Assembly: GCA_020442505.1 (NCBI GenBank)
Contig: JAGRJZ010000175.1
Coordinates: 1 to 5,180, forward strand
DNA: 5,180 bases
DNA from: Alphaproteobacteria bacterium
GTDB taxonomy: Bacteria; Pseudomonadota; Alphaproteobacteria; Micavibrionales; Micavibrionaceae
Reading direction: 5' to 3'
Shown here: positions 4,988 to 5,180 of the stretch, in pieces
Layout of the letters: each line of letters begins with the position of its first letter
How positions within the stretch are numbered: position 1 is the first letter of the stretch
The notes under the pieces: generated by a model
What the model was told of the DNA's origin: nothing
Database searches by the model: none
What the model saw: the letters and a program-made list of their open reading frames with translations, nothing else
Program-made: the position numbers and the translations under genes

Positions 4988-5180
4988 GCCCGGGTTCGGC
5001 GCGGCGATTTGGGTTCTGTTTCCGCGGCCCTTTCCTCGACCATGCGGACCAGGTGGTCAATAACGCTTTCGTCGCCTTCCTTTAGGCGGTGAGCTTTCTC
5101 CCCGGACAGATAGATTTGATGTGTGCCGTTGCCCCCGCCCGTCAGGCCGATATCGGTCATCAGCGCTTCGCCCGGTCCGT
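4984..5180 (-). CDS. Unidentified protein, C-terminal 64 residues (5' part outside the window)
   Basis: An open frame enters from the right edge on the minus strand and ends at TAA 4986-4984. The visible end reads GPGEALMTDIGLTGGGNG, a short strand-like THQIYLSGEKAHRL, then an acidic, probably helical EGDESVIDHLVRMVEERAAE, and a basic tail KSPRRTRA. Codon third positions are GC-rich like the neighbours, and there is no in-frame stop over the whole visible length, so I take it as a real gene. I do not recognise the family. The G-x-x-GGG turn followed by a strand and a final helix loosely recalls CinA/PncC C-terminal ends, but the conserved TGIAGPGGG is not there and I do not claim it. It converges on cca with overlapping stop codons. 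Confidence 0.7.
   Translation of the reverse strand, partial: GPGEALMTDIGLTGGGNGTHQIYLSGEKAHRLKEGDESVIDHLVRMVEERAAETEPKSPRRTRA

Overview
The window looks like part of an alphaproteobacterial chromosome. This rests on the style of the proteins: a YejF-type peptide ABC ATPase, a ThiE-like protein, and a CCA-adding enzyme with the GRDLL/WW-like C-terminus common in that class. The coding regions are moderately GC-rich and the one true intergenic spacer is AT-rich. The genus cannot be fixed from this sequence.

Layout from left to right. Positions 1-47 (minus) are the 5' two thirds of a tRNA-Val(GAC) cut by the window edge, with a plausible promoter just upstream. Positions about 108-440 hold no intact gene. 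They contain the outer ends of two insertion sequences pointing at each other: an IS630-type transposase N-terminus (plus) fused at about 220-225 to an IS5-type transposase N-terminus (minus). The IS5 piece has a one-base frameshift and keeps its left terminus next to a CTAA target half-site. Positions 506-2110 (minus) encode YejF, a double-ATPase subunit of a peptide/microcin C-type importer. It stands apart from any yejABE neighbours visible here. Divergent from it, with only 41 bp between the starts, is a ThiE/TenI-fold protein (2152-2829, plus) that lacks several canonical ThiE residues.

An AT-rich spacer of 200 bp (2830-3029) follows. It carries a good match to a sigma-54 promoter and an upstream TTGCAA-A-TTGCAA element. 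Downstream is a NarL/LuxR-type response regulator (3030-3683) with a degenerate receiver domain. The CCA tRNA nucleotidyltransferase (3740-4987) follows 56 bp later on the same strand. Its stop codon overlaps the stop of a convergent, unidentified gene that enters from the right edge (4984-5180, minus).

The genes do not form one obvious pathway. The window combines housekeeping tRNA functions (tRNA-Val, CCA addition), peptide import, a ThiE-like protein of uncertain activity and a regulator. I see no CRISPR array, no phage module and no clear novel defence system. The most interesting signals are the sigma-54-like promoter driving an atypical response regulator, the ThiE homologue with altered active-site motifs, and the decayed double-IS scar beside the tRNA gene.
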